A program made the position numbers and the translations under genes. DNA of 64,000 bases from Chersky-840 sp035604715 (GTDB lineage: Bacteria; Actinomycetota; Acidimicrobiia; Acidimicrobiales; UBA8190), in contig CAVSWP010000011.1 of the NCBI GenBank assembly GCA_963731665.1, positions 186,001 through 250,000 of the forward strand. The letters run 5' to 3'. A model generated the notes under the pieces. That model worked only from the letters and a program-made list of their open reading frames with translations, made no database searches and was not told the DNA's origin. Below are positions 1 through 8,048 of this stretch, piece by piece. Every line of letters begins with the position of its first letter. Positions within the stretch are counted from its first letter, which is position 1.

Positions 1-1
1 G

Positions 2-700
2 TTTGCCGACATGGCCGATAGCTGGCAGGCACTCTCTCCGTTGTTGGTCAACAACGGCTACTGCGTGTTCGCCTTGAACTACGGCGCGGCCGACGGCAGT
101 GACGCCCTGGGCGTCTATGGCATCGGTGACATCGCCCAGTCTGCTCAGCAGCTGGCGACATTCGTTGATCAAGTTCTGAGCGCCACCGGGGCCAACCAGG
201 TCGACATCGTGGGCCATTCCCAAGGCGGCATGATGCCTCGCTACTACATCAAGTACCTGGGCGGATCGTCGCTTGTCCACACCCTCGTGGGGCTCGCGCC
301 TTCTAATAACGGCACAACCATCGACGGGCTCACGGCCGTGGCGGGATACCTTCCCGACGCGAACCAGTTCGTTGGTGCAGCGTGCACGGCATGTGCCCAA
401 CAGAAGGTGGGTTCGTCCTTCCTCGAGAATCTGAACGCCGGTGGGGACACTGTGGCGGGGGTGAACTACACCGTCATAGAGAGCCGATACGACGAGGTGG
501 TGACTCCGTATACCTCAGCCTTCCTGTCGGGTCCGGACGTGACAAACATCACGCTGCAGGATCAATGCTCCTTGGACTTCGGTGAGCATTTGTCGATGCC
601 GTACGATCACATTGCCGACATCGACGTGCTCAACGCTCTTGACCCCGCCCAACAACAGACACCTCCGTGCTACCCGGTGGCACCCGTCAGAGGTGGATGA
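2..700 (+). CDS. Secreted triacylglycerol lipase (5' truncated by window edge)
   Basis: An alpha/beta-hydrolase resembling actinomycete extracellular triacylglycerol lipases (LipA/EstA-like). The nucleophile-elbow motif GHSQGG is present, with its Ser about 70 residues after the ATG at 11. An Asp in the 'SRYDEVVTP' segment and a His in 'YDHIADI' are candidates for the rest of the triad. The reading frame is open to the left edge (codons for F-A-D before the ATG), and lipases of this family have a signal peptide and a 'VHG' oxyanion segment upstream of this point. The gene therefore very likely starts outside the window and the internal ATG is not the true start. Two Cys near residues 124-127 and one near 186 suit an exported enzyme. 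Probable role: hydrolysis of extracellular lipid esters. Confidence 0.8.
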   Translation, partial: FADMADSWQALSPLLVNNGYCVFALNYGAADGSDALGVYGIGDIAQSAQQLATFVDQVLSATGANQVDIVGHSQGGMMPRYYIKYLGGSSLVHTLVGLAPSNNGTTIDGLTAVAGYLPDANQFVGAACTACAQQKVGSSFLENLNAGGDTVAGVNYTVIESRYDEVVTPYTSAFLSGPDVTNITLQDQCSLDFGEHLSMPYDHIADIDVLNALDPAQQQTPPCYPVAPVRGG

Positions 701-830
701 CGTCACGCCGTTTCATCCGTCAGAGATTCGAGCGAGTGGGGCAGCCTCCTCATCGGAGGATGATCGCGTCAACAATTGATCTCCTCCTAGGAATACGCTT
801 GGCTGGTTGACTCACGAGGGGTCGAGACAC

Positions 831-1052
831 ATGTTGAAGCACCGGAACTATTGGGTCTACAGCATCGCCTGTTTCCTGGTGTGGGCCATCCTCCTTGCAC
901 TCAGCGCCGCCAAGGCGAAGAGCGGAACGTTTCACAACGTTCTCCTGGTGTTCGCTGGCTGGACCATCTGCTGGGTGTCGGCGACGATCGCCAGGTTCGT
1001 GTATCCACCACCGAAGCGGTGGCTACAACGGAGCGAATCGCCAGTGCGGTAG
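831..1052 (+). CDS. Small two-helix membrane protein, hypothetical
   Basis: A 73-residue protein with two hydrophobic segments (about residues 8-25 and 37-55) separated by a short basic loop, ending in a charged tail. An in-frame TTG lies 24 nt upstream of the ATG chosen here. Its 3' end overlaps the 3' end of the convergent propeller gene by about 120 nt, which is long for this compact genome, so either this ORF or the tail of the neighbour may be spurious. No family was recognised; the hydrophobicity pattern is the only support. Confidence 0.35.
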   Translation: MLKHRNYWVYSIACFLVWAILLALSAAKAKSGTFHNVLLVFAGWTICWVSATIARFVYPPPKRWLQRSESPVR

Positions 1053-2413
1053 CTCTCGCAGCTGTGCTCGGCTAGCAGGCCGAAACCGACCCCGTTCGCG
1101 CTGCCCACGACCGCCAAGGCGTAGCAGTCGGTCGCCGTGGGACACGACACGGTCATCACAGCGTGCGCCGTGCTCGGGAGCGCGGCGTCCTGCCAGGTGT
1201 GGCCGTCGTCGACCGACTGCGCCAGAAGGCCCTGGGCGTCACTGATCTGCACGGCGCCGCCACCGCCAGGCGGAGGAACAGTGCCGCCCGTCCAGCAGTC
1301 GGTGCTCGTCGGGCAGGAGAAACTGGTCGTGAGGGGCATGACGTCTGATGCCAGGCCCGTGGTCATGACCTCGGACCAGGTGGCACCGCCGTCGCCCGAG
1401 GTGAGGATGGAACGCTCCGTGGACGAGGCCGAGAGCAGCGAGCTGGCGATGCAGAACGAGCCACTGCACGAAACGGAATGGAGGTCGCTCGCGCCGGGCG
1501 GCACGGTGGACGACGCCCAGGTGGCGCCGCCATCGCGGCTGTAGGCGGCGCCGGCGTTCCCGCCTGGGAAGCCCTTGTCGGAACCGACAACGACGCAATC
1601 GCCCTGGCTGGTGCAGGTGAGCCCGTCGGGGATCCCGTTGAACCCGGCGGGAAGCGGCGCTTCGCTCCAGCTCTGGCCGTCGTCGGACGTGGTCAACGAC
1701 ATGATGTCGCCGCTGCCGGCGGCCACCTGGTGGGGCATGGCGATGGCCGTGCAGCGGATGGCGGTGGTGCAGGCCAGTCCCCCGACGAAGTCGTCCGCAG
1801 TGAGCTCAGAAGGCCCGGGCTCAGAGGACCACGTCCGGCCGCCGTCGGCGCTCTGGAGGAAGACCGAACTGCCCCCGGCGCTGATGCCGAGGAGCGTGCA
1901 CGTGGTCGCCGTCAGGCAGAAGAGGCGACTCCCAGAGATGGCGGCGGGCAAGGTGACCGGTGTCCAGGTCTGGCCACCGTCGGTCGTCGTTGCGATCGCA
2001 TCATTGGGCGGTGAACCCGGCGCCGACGAAGACGACGGCTCATCCGAGACCACACCGAGCGCGTAACAGGTGTCGGCGGAGAGACAGGTCAGCTGCGCCG
2101 TCGGCAAACCGTCGGCCACTCCCGGCCCGGGAAGTACCTGCCAACCGCTGGACACATCGCTCACCAGCCTCCACGCCGAGCCCGTCGCCCCCGCCGGGGA
2201 TTGGGCGCTCCCTGGGGAGGGGGCTCCCGCCCGCATGACGACCGTGGTCAGGGCCATGGCAACAGCCAGCGCGGCGGCAACTCCGCCGAAGACCGAGCGC
2301 CGGCGTCGCCGTCGCGCCGTCATCGACGCGCTGCGGGCAAGAGCCCGCCCCAGCATCCGCTCGAGCTCGTTCGGGTCGAATCGAGCTACATCCTGGTCAG
2401 ACAAGGTGGGCAA
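932..2413 (-). CDS. Membrane-anchored Ycf48/BNR-like beta-propeller protein, partner of the SigE-type sigma factor
   Basis: A 493-residue protein with a short cytoplasmic N-terminus of about 35 residues, an Arg-rich stretch, one transmembrane helix (about residues 42-60), and a long extracytoplasmic region. That region carries repeated 'S.DGG.TW' and 'C.....C' elements typical of Ycf48/sialidase-like (BNR) propellers. The TTG start at 2413 is chosen because a strong AAGGAGGAG lies a few bases upstream inside the end of the sigma gene; the two genes overlap by 17 nt and are probably translationally coupled. By position it may tether or sense for the sigma factor as a non-canonical anti-sigma or sensor; that is inference. 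The last 45 residues do not look like propeller and overlap a convergent ORF. Confidence 0.75.
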   Translation of the reverse strand: MPTLSDQDVARFDPNELERMLGRALARSASMTARRRRRRSVFGGVAAALAVAMALTTVVMRAGAPSPGSAQSPAGATGSAWRLVSDVSSGWQVLPGPGVADGLPTAQLTCLSADTCYALGVVSDEPSSSSAPGSPPNDAIATTTDGGQTWTPVTLPAAISGSRLFCLTATTCTLLGISAGGSSVFLQSADGGRTWSSEPGPSELTADDFVGGLACTTAIRCTAIAMPHQVAAGSGDIMSLTTSDDGQSWSEAPLPAGFNGIPDGLTCTSQGDCVVVGSDKGFPGGNAGAAYSRDGGATWASSTVPPGASDLHSVSCSGSFCIASSLLSASSTERSILTSGDGGATWSEVMTTGLASDVMPLTTSFSCPTSTDCWTGGTVPPPGGGGAVQISDAQGLLAQSVDDGHTWQDAALPSTAHAVMTVSCPTATDCYALAVVGSANGVGFGLLAEHSCESYRTGDSLRCSHRFGGGYTNLAIVADTQQMVQPANTRRTL

Positions 2414-2879
2414 GGTGCTCCTCCTTCAGACTGGGAGCCACCGTCGTGCGCAGGCGGGCTAGGTCGCGCCGCAGGTGGGTCTTCACGGTTCCGAGGCTCA
2501 CGCCGAGGACTTCGGCCACTTCAGGCTCCGACAGTCCAAGCAGATAACGCAGGACGATCACCTCACACTGCCGCCTGGGCAATGAATGCAACGCAGCGCT
2601 CAACGTGTGGCGGAGCACCACGGCGTCGGTGGGATCAGCCGGCACGGGCGGCGGCACCAAGGGCCGGGGACGGGGCAGGGCGCGGATGGCCTCGTTGACG
2701 GTGACCCGCATCACCCACGCCTCAGCCCAGGGCTCGGCCCCGATCCGGCGCCAGCGCACATGCGCCTTGGCCAGGGCTTCCACGGCGGCGTCTTCCGCTG
2801 ACGACCGGTCCCCGCTGATCCGCCAGGCCAGGCCGACCGCCTTGGGGAAGGCGGCGCGGAAGAACGCGTCGAACTCCAT
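2397..2879 (-). CDS. SigE-family ECF RNA polymerase sigma factor
   Basis: A 160-residue sigma-70 family factor. Region 2 occupies about residues 5-65 ('AWRISGDRSSAEDAAVEAL' segment), then a Pro-rich linker, then region 4 (about 100-150) with the helix-turn-helix 'LSEPEVAEVLGVSLGTVKTH'. It directs RNA polymerase to a small set of promoters. An upstream in-frame extension exists, but the ATG at 2879 begins exactly at the conserved 'FDAFFRAAFP' start of this family, so it is preferred. It overlaps the membrane propeller gene by 17 nt, an arrangement common for actinobacterial ECF factors and their regulators. The upstream 245 bp (2880-3124) should carry its promoter. Confidence 0.85.
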   Translation of the reverse strand: MEFDAFFRAAFPKAVGLAWRISGDRSSAEDAAVEALAKAHVRWRRIGAEPWAEAWVMRVTVNEAIRALPRPRPLVPPPVPADPTDAVVLRHTLSAALHSLPRRQCEVIVLRYLLGLSEPEVAEVLGVSLGTVKTHLRRDLARLRTTVAPSLKEEHLAHLV

Positions 2880-3124
2880 CACCCCACACAACCCGGTGGC
2901 GGCCCAATTTGGATGACCGGGAGCGACCAGGGATCGGCTTGATCTTTTGGTAGCGAGTGATCGCCATCGCCCCATCGCTCAACGGCCGCCCTCGACACTC
3001 GCTGGGCTGGACGTCACCGTCTCAAGCGTTCAGCGAGGCTGTTGCGACGACCGGCTGAGGCCACACCCGTTCCCCGATCGGCTCGGGTTGCCTTTTCGTC
3101 TGAGGCGGGAGCACACCGGCAAAT

Positions 3125-3598
3125 TCAGGATGGTGTAGGCGGAAGGCCGGAAGACCGGCGGTAGGAGAGATCGAAGTCGTGTTCCCATTCCTGCCCGTCG
3201 GACGATTTCTCCCAGCGGCCAGTGATTGAGTTCCGGTCGTCGCTCACCGTCGCCTCGAAGCGCTGCGAGAACCCTGCGTGATCTCGCCACAGCCTCCACG
3301 TGTTGTCTATAAAGCTCATTGCGTAGATCCGAGAGACGCCTCGGTCATCGGAGTAGAGGGCTCTGTAGTGAGGGTTCGACTCATCTCGCCCGATGATCCA
3401 TGTCGCCAGCGGTGGTGTGGGTCCGCCCTGACGCATGACAAGGACCGCACCTCCTTCGATCCAGGAGCATCCGAAGTTGCCACGGATGACCTGTTCAGGA
3501 TCGGGCAAGAACGAGGCCCCGGAGAGTGCCATGTCCCAGTCCCCCACGAAGAAGGCCAACTCTGAGAGCGCCGGATTGCACGTGATCGGGTCGGCCAC
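3125..3598 (-). CDS. DUF1579-like (lipocalin-type) hypothetical protein
   Basis: A 157-residue protein with the pattern 'L..FVGDWD' near the N-terminus, 'GG..LVMRQ' and 'Y..LYSDDRGVSRIYAMSF' strands. It resembles DUF1579-type proteins that fold as small beta-barrels. No catalytic residues are assignable. The GTG start at 3598 is preceded by AAGGAG at 8 nt spacing, which supports it. It appears to be monocistronic, 245 bp upstream of the sigma gene on the same strand. Confidence 0.6.
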   Translation of the reverse strand: MADPITCNPALSELAFFVGDWDMALSGASFLPDPEQVIRGNFGCSWIEGGAVLVMRQGGPTPPLATWIIGRDESNPHYRALYSDDRGVSRIYAMSFIDNTWRLWRDHAGFSQRFEATVSDDRNSITGRWEKSSDGQEWEHDFDLSYRRSSGLPPTPS

Positions 3599-3908
3599 TG
3601 ACGGTCTCCTTACTTTGGCGGGCCAGGTATAGACGGCTGGACACGGTGATCATCATCGCTCGGGGACGCCGGGACCACCTGGACGTCGTTCGGCAGCTCC
3701 GGACCCCTCCGGGGCGGGCAGTCCGTTGGTCGGCCCACCCGACTCAGGTCCAGTCGGAGCGAGAGCAAGACACGCTCGTCGAATACCCCGGTCTTACGGC
3801 CTGCTCTCATTACGAGGCGTCTGAATCAACGGCCCAATGACTCGTAATCGGGGATCATCTACAGGTCGCGTCACCTGGACGCGACGTCACCCAGGTCCAG
3901 TTTTGGGC
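3599..3908. other. Gene-free interval of 310 bp
   Basis: Separates the DUF1579-like gene from the lipoprotein gene; both are on the minus strand. It should hold the promoter of the DUF1579-like gene and the 3' end of the lipoprotein transcript. Apart from the inverted repeat at 3873-3896 I see no convincing coding sequence; the short ORFs on both strands have no recognisable family and poor start contexts. Confidence 0.5.
3873..3896 (-). terminator. Hairpin downstream of the lipoprotein gene
   Basis: ACCTGG (3873-3878) and CCAGGT (3891-3896) form a perfect 6-bp inverted repeat about 13 nt downstream of the lipoprotein stop codon. There is no U-tract, so it may be a Rho-assisted or RNA-stabilising hairpin rather than an intrinsic terminator. 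Confidence 0.35.
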
Positions 3909-4601
3909 CTACTCGTTCTGCCCGCAGTACAGCGCGACCGAGGATGCTGGGCCACTTCCGTTCCCCTTCAGCCCAGCGGCGCTGTTTTGCGTTATAGCGG
4001 TTTGGGCCGTAGTCACCACGGCACTGGCCTTGGCTTTGATCGAGTTCGGCAACCCCGGCACTTCAGTGGCGAGCTGGACGACTTGTGTCTTGTTGGCCTC
4101 GAGGGCGGCCACGACAGCAGCCGGGGATGAGGCGTTCGAGACTGCTTGATAGATCGGCAGAAAGCCTGTACAGAAGGTGCCTCCCTTGCCGGTTGCGAAA
4201 TATGCAGGCAGCGAGTCGCCACTTCCATCGACTCCGCAATACGTGTCAATATCTCCGCCGGCGGATTGGGGAACGTTGTTGAGAGCGTTGACGTTGCCAG
4301 ATGCAATGGCCGCCCGTCCGGCGACAACCTCCTGCTTTGCCTCGGTGCCGAGCGTGCCCGAGGGCAGATTGTCGTCCATGACCGTGAGGTCGGACTTGTG
4401 GGTCTTGAGGACTGCCAAGAACCCAGCCTCTGTGGTGACCTTGGCGCTCGCCTTGTCAATCTTGACATTTCCTCGGCAGAAGGCTGTCTTTCGGGCCGCC
4501 GCGGTGGTAGCCGCACTCGGGGAGTTACTGCCGCACCCTGCGATTCCCACCGCCATCGCCAGGGCCAGGACTGTCGAGCCTGTCAAGAACAATTTCCGCA
4601 T
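3909..4601 (-). CDS. Putative secreted lipoprotein, function unknown
   Basis: A 230-residue protein with a lipoprotein signal: basic Met-Arg-Lys, a hydrophobic stretch, and 'GIAGC' at about residues 18-22 followed by a Ser/Ala-rich tether. The mature part is Ala/Thr-rich, contains about five Cys, and looks largely helical. The ATG at 4601 is chosen over an upstream in-frame ATG because CGGAGGA sits 8 nt before it and it places the signal sequence at the very N-terminus. Located at the outer face of the cytoplasmic membrane. No enzymatic family was recognised. Confidence 0.65.
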   Translation of the reverse strand: MRKLFLTGSTVLALAMAVGIAGCGSNSPSAATTAAARKTAFCRGNVKIDKASAKVTTEAGFLAVLKTHKSDLTVMDDNLPSGTLGTEAKQEVVAGRAAIASGNVNALNNVPQSAGGDIDTYCGVDGSGDSLPAYFATGKGGTFCTGFLPIYQAVSNASSPAAVVAALEANKTQVVQLATEVPGLPNSIKAKASAVVTTAQTAITQNSAAGLKGNGSGPASSVALYCGQNE

Positions 4602-4708
4602 CTCGTAATCCTCCGCCGGGTAATGGATTGCCGAGAGCATTGAGATGCGCATGTCCTGCTACAAGCATTGTGCCCACCGTCGCCTCGCACAAACCATCCC
4701 ACGGTCAC

Positions 4709-5161
4709 CTAGGTGGTGGCTTGGTCCGGGGCCACCGGCTCCAGGCGCACGACGGGGAGTTCGCGCCGCACCGTGCGCGTGTAGCGGCGCCACTGCCGGT
4801 TGTACGACACCGCCCTGACCAGCATGGCGTCGCGCTCCTCGCCGGCGAGGGCGCGGGCACGCACCGCGACGGTCCGGCCCCCGACGTGCACGAGGGCGTC
4901 GGGTCGGGCGCTGAGGTTCAGCCACCACCCGGGAGGTTGCTCCCCGCCGTAGTTCGAGGCGATCACCACGTAAGCCGCAGCGTCGGGCATGTACAGCAGG
5001 ACCACGCTGCGGGGCAGGCCCGAATGACGGCCCCGGGTCTCGAGCACGAGGAACCGCAGACGGGGACCCGACCACGACGGGCGCCCCCGGGTGCGGACGA
5101 GCAGACGCGTGTGCCGGCGGGCAAAGCCACGGAAGAAGCGCACCTGGAGCGTGTCCGTCAC
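4709..5161 (-). CDS. Deazaflavin (F420)-dependent nitroreductase family protein (Ddn-like)
   Basis: A 150-residue protein of the split-barrel Ddn/FDOR family. Family hallmarks visible are 'LVLETRGRHSG.PR.V.L.Y', 'YVVIASNYGGEQPPGWWLNL' and 'R......R' near the C-terminus. Members use reduced F420 to reduce quinones, nitro compounds or other hydride acceptors. The GTG start gives the usual family length. The 100-bp gap to the WS/DGAT gene allows either a shared or a separate promoter. Its presence together with the LLM protein at 29072 implies that the organism makes F420. Confidence 0.85.
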   Translation of the reverse strand: MTDTLQVRFFRGFARRHTRLLVRTRGRPSWSGPRLRFLVLETRGRHSGLPRSVVLLYMPDAAAYVVIASNYGGEQPPGWWLNLSARPDALVHVGGRTVAVRARALAGEERDAMLVRAVSYNRQWRRYTRTVRRELPVVRLEPVAPDQATT

Positions 5162-5261
5162 GGCCGAAACCCTACCGGGCGCCCCATCGTCGGCCCGGCG
5201 GGCTGCGCATCCTCAGGCCCGCTGAGCGGGCGTGGTCAGCGCAAGCGAGGCCAGGTCGAAG

Positions 5262-6659
5262 TCATCGGCACAAGGCGAGCATGGTGCGCATGCCGCTCTC
5301 GATCCCCCGGCCGAGCACGTCGAGGTCCTCGGTGGTGTCCCAGTCGCCGGTGATCCCGAAGGTGACGAGCCCGTCGTAGGAGAAGATGGCCAGGCCGATG
5401 CGGATCTGCCCGGCCAGGGGCACGTAGGGGTAGGCGGTGATCATGCGCCGGCCGGCGACGTACAGAGGGAGCTGCGGCCCGGGGACGTTGGTGGTGACGG
5501 TGTTGACGTTGCGCTGGGCGACCCGGGTGGCCATGCGCATCCCCAGCGCCAGCAGCATGGGGGGCGCGAACCCGGACAACGAGGTGAGCGCCTCGCCCGC
5601 CACCGCTTCCTTGGATTCCTTGAGGCCGGCCATCTGCACCGTGATGGTGCGCAGGCGCTCGGCGGGATCGTCGATACCCACGGGGAGACCGGCGAACATG
5701 GCCGACACCTTGTTGTGCAGCGTGCCGTCGCCCACCGCCATGGCACCCGGGCTGCGGGGCCGTACCGAGACGGGCACCAAGCTCCGCACGACGCGATCGA
5801 CGGACTCGCCGCGAGAGCGAAGCAGCTCCCGGAACCCGTTGGTGATCGACGCCAGGACGACGTCGTTGAAGGCACCCCCCAGCCCCTTGCGGACCCGCTT
5901 GATGTCGTCCACGGTGGTGGACGCCCACGCGTAGCGGCGGTGGGGCCCGAGGGGGCCGTTGAGGCTGGAGATCGGGGTGGGCCGGATGAGCCCGGCCATC
6001 GACGACAGGCCGCGCGCCACCTCCCCGGCCCGGGACAGGGCGTGGCGCGGCACCCGGGTGCTGGCCCGCACGGCCCGGAGTTGCTCGTAGGGGCTACGGG
6101 CCAGGTCGGTGGCAGCCCGCAGCACCAGGCTGGCGCCACTGGGCGCCGGACGGGGCGTCCAGTCGTCGGCGACGGGGGGCGTGGGCTGGGGGGTGGTGTC
6201 CATGAGCACCGCCAGGAGGTCGGTGCCCGACACGCCGTCGACGAGGGCGTGATGCGTCTTCGAGAGCAGGGCCCAGCGTCCCGCGCCGAGGCCCTCGACC
6301 ATCCAGATCTCCCACAGAGGCTTGGCGCGGTCGAGTTGTTGGGCCATGACGCGCCCCACGAGCGCCCGCAGCTCGGCATCGCCACCGGGTGCCGGCAGTG
6401 CGGTGTGGCGCAGGTGGTAGTCGATGTTGAAGTGCGCGTCGTCCACCCACACCGGCCGGGCCACGTCGAGAGGGACGAAGCGCACGACCTGGCGGTAACG
6501 CGGCACGAGGGGGAGCTTGCCCCGGACCATGTCGACGACATCGGTGAAGCGCGGTGGAGGCCCTTCGAAGATGCCGATGGCGGCGATGTGCATGTGGCTC
6601 ACGTCGTCCTCGACATGGAGAAACGACGCATCGAGTGGGCTCAACCGGTCGAGGCTCAC
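5262..6659 (-). CDS. Wax ester synthase / acyl-CoA:diacylglycerol acyltransferase (WS/DGAT)
   Basis: A 465-residue bifunctional acyltransferase that esterifies acyl-CoA to diacylglycerol or fatty alcohols, making storage triacylglycerol or wax esters. The catalytic HHxxxDG motif is intact (His136-His137, Asp141). The N-terminal 'LSPLDASFLHVED' and the later 'SV' and 'NVPGP' elements are typical of the family. It normally acts at the inner face of the membrane on lipid-body surfaces. Full length for the family. It starts with GTG ('VSLDRLSP', typical family N-terminus). Confidence 0.93.
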   Translation of the reverse strand: MSLDRLSPLDASFLHVEDDVSHMHIAAIGIFEGPPPRFTDVVDMVRGKLPLVPRYRQVVRFVPLDVARPVWVDDAHFNIDYHLRHTALPAPGGDAELRALVGRVMAQQLDRAKPLWEIWMVEGLGAGRWALLSKTHHALVDGVSGTDLLAVLMDTTPQPTPPVADDWTPRPAPSGASLVLRAATDLARSPYEQLRAVRASTRVPRHALSRAGEVARGLSSMAGLIRPTPISSLNGPLGPHRRYAWASTTVDDIKRVRKGLGGAFNDVVLASITNGFRELLRSRGESVDRVVRSLVPVSVRPRSPGAMAVGDGTLHNKVSAMFAGLPVGIDDPAERLRTITVQMAGLKESKEAVAGEALTSLSGFAPPMLLALGMRMATRVAQRNVNTVTTNVPGPQLPLYVAGRRMITAYPYVPLAGQIRIGLAIFSYDGLVTFGITGDWDTTEDLDVLGRGIESGMRTMLALCR

Positions 6660-6826
6660 GCTCCACCTTCCTTCTCGGGCCCCCCAACGCGCAGCTTACG
6701 GCCATCCGTGGACACGGGGAGGTCTGGGCGCCGGCCCCCGACGGGCTGAGCGAGCGGGGGCGACCCGAGGCCCATCGACGGGGGATTGCCCTGGTCGGCG
6801 GGGACGCCGCCGCCCGCCGGGCCAGG

Positions 6827-7189
6827 TCAGACGAGTCGGAACCGGTGCAGCTCGAAGCACCACTCGGCCATCACGGCCGCGGCCAGGACGATGCGGAGGA
6901 TCCTGACGTTGGCCGGGATCAACCGCAGGGCGATGGCGATGGCCGCCCCGATCAGGACCACGCCGAGGGGGGCGGCATTGAGGGCGGCGCGCACCCGGCC
7001 GCCCAGCGCGTCGCGCACCGAGGTGGTCACTCCACAGAAGGGGCACGGCACCCCCGTGAGCGTGCGCAGTGGGCAGGGCAGCCCCCAACCTTCGGGCAGG
7101 TGCGCCAGGACGAGGCCGCCGGCGAGGAAGACGGCGGCCGGTGTCCGAAGCCGCCGTACGTCGAGCTCGTGGGTGGCGAGGACGTTCAC
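6827..7189 (-). CDS. DUF2752 family membrane protein
   Basis: A 120-residue protein with the DUF2752 signature CPxxxLTGxPCPxCG (about residues 39-53), flanked by a hydrophobic segment before it and one after it (about 72-90), and a short C-terminal helix. The start is fixed by coupling: the GTG at 7189 shares one base with the TAG stop of the upstream RDD gene (TAGTG). Function is unknown; the four clustered Cys may bind metal or a cofactor at the membrane. Coupling to a zinc-ribbon/RDD protein suggests that they act together. Confidence 0.8.
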   Translation of the reverse strand: MNVLATHELDVRRLRTPAAVFLAGGLVLAHLPEGWGLPCPLRTLTGVPCPFCGVTTSVRDALGGRVRAALNAAPLGVVLIGAAIAIALRLIPANVRILRIVLAAAVMAEWCFELHRFRLV

Positions 7190-7938
7190 TACGTCGGGGG
7201 CAAGAGGCTGAACTTCTGTTGCGGGACCCTGATGACGACGGTGCTCATGATCTTGTCGCCGATGGTCTGTCTGTTCTTGTCCCACAGCGGGAAGAGCCAC
7301 CCGATGTAACAGATGATGCTGTCCACGATGTGGGCGAGCCATCGCAGGACCCCGGCCCCGGCCCCGATGGGTCGACCGGTGGTCTGGGAGATGCACTTGA
7401 GCCCGACCATCCGCATTCCCGGCGACTGCCCGTACTGGCCCACCTGGGTGGCGAACACGATGACGGCGGCCAGGGCGGCCAGATCGCCGAGCACGCCGAA
7501 CGCCGTGCTGATGGCGAACTCGAGCACCCAGAAGGGGATCAACAAGATGACGATGAGCCCGGCGTCGACGAGCGCTCCGAGCGCCCGGGCGCCCCAGTCG
7601 GCCAGGACGCCCTGCGGCGAGTATCCGCCCGGAGCCGGCGGGGGAAAGGCACCACCGGGAGGAAAGGAGCCCCCGCCGGGAGGTGGGTACCCTCCGGGCG
7701 GCGGGTAACCGCCAGGAGGTGGTGGGTAACCGCCGGGAGGTGGAGGCGGGTATCCCCCGGGGGGCGGCGGGTAACCGCCGGGAGGAGGCGGTGGGTAACC
7801 GCCCGGAGGTGGGGGCGGGTAGTCGCCCTCCATGCGGAGCGCGGGAACCACGGATGGCGCGTCGGCTGCCCTTCCGCACGCCATGCAGGACGCGTCCGTG
7901 GGTTGCAGCTGACTTCCGCACTGCGGGCAGAAGTTCAT
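7189..7938 (-). CDS. Zinc-ribbon, PPGGYP-repeat, RDD-domain membrane protein
   Basis: A 249-residue protein. Residues 1-25 form a zinc ribbon (CPQC...CMAC). Residues about 38-110 are a low-complexity run of Y-P-P-P-P-G-G repeats. The C-terminal 135 residues are an RDD domain with at least three membrane segments ('ARALGALVDAGLIVILL', 'AALAAVIVFATQ', 'VDSIICYIGWLFPLW'). The ATG at 7938 follows GAGGAG at good spacing; the longer upstream frame is not supported. RDD proteins are membrane proteins of unclear, possibly transport-related, function. Overlaps the DUF2752 gene by one base. Confidence 0.85.
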   Translation of the reverse strand: MNFCPQCGSQLQPTDASCMACGRAADAPSVVPALRMEGDYPPPPPGGYPPPPPGGYPPPPGGYPPPPPGGYPPPPGGYPPPGGYPPPGGGSFPPGGAFPPPAPGGYSPQGVLADWGARALGALVDAGLIVILLIPFWVLEFAISTAFGVLGDLAALAAVIVFATQVGQYGQSPGMRMVGLKCISQTTGRPIGAGAGVLRWLAHIVDSIICYIGWLFPLWDKNRQTIGDKIMSTVVIRVPQQKFSLLPPT

Positions 7939-8048
7939 GGCGCTCCTCGGTTTCGAAGGTGCGCAGCGACAATAACCCACCGTCGTCGCAGGCAGGCGGA
8001 GGATGTGGGTACTGCGCCCGCCGCGCCCTCCGCGTCGGCGGGGTCCGG

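Noticed and set aside
3078..3098. Hairpin CCCGA...TCGGG followed by TTTT on the plus strand
   Set aside because: No plus-strand gene ends upstream of it, and in the minus direction it lacks a U-tract; probably chance.
7620..7830. Possible CRISPR-like or intergenic tandem repeat
   Set aside because: The repeats encode the Pro-Pro-Gly-Gly-Tyr segment of the RDD protein in frame; no spacers or cas genes.
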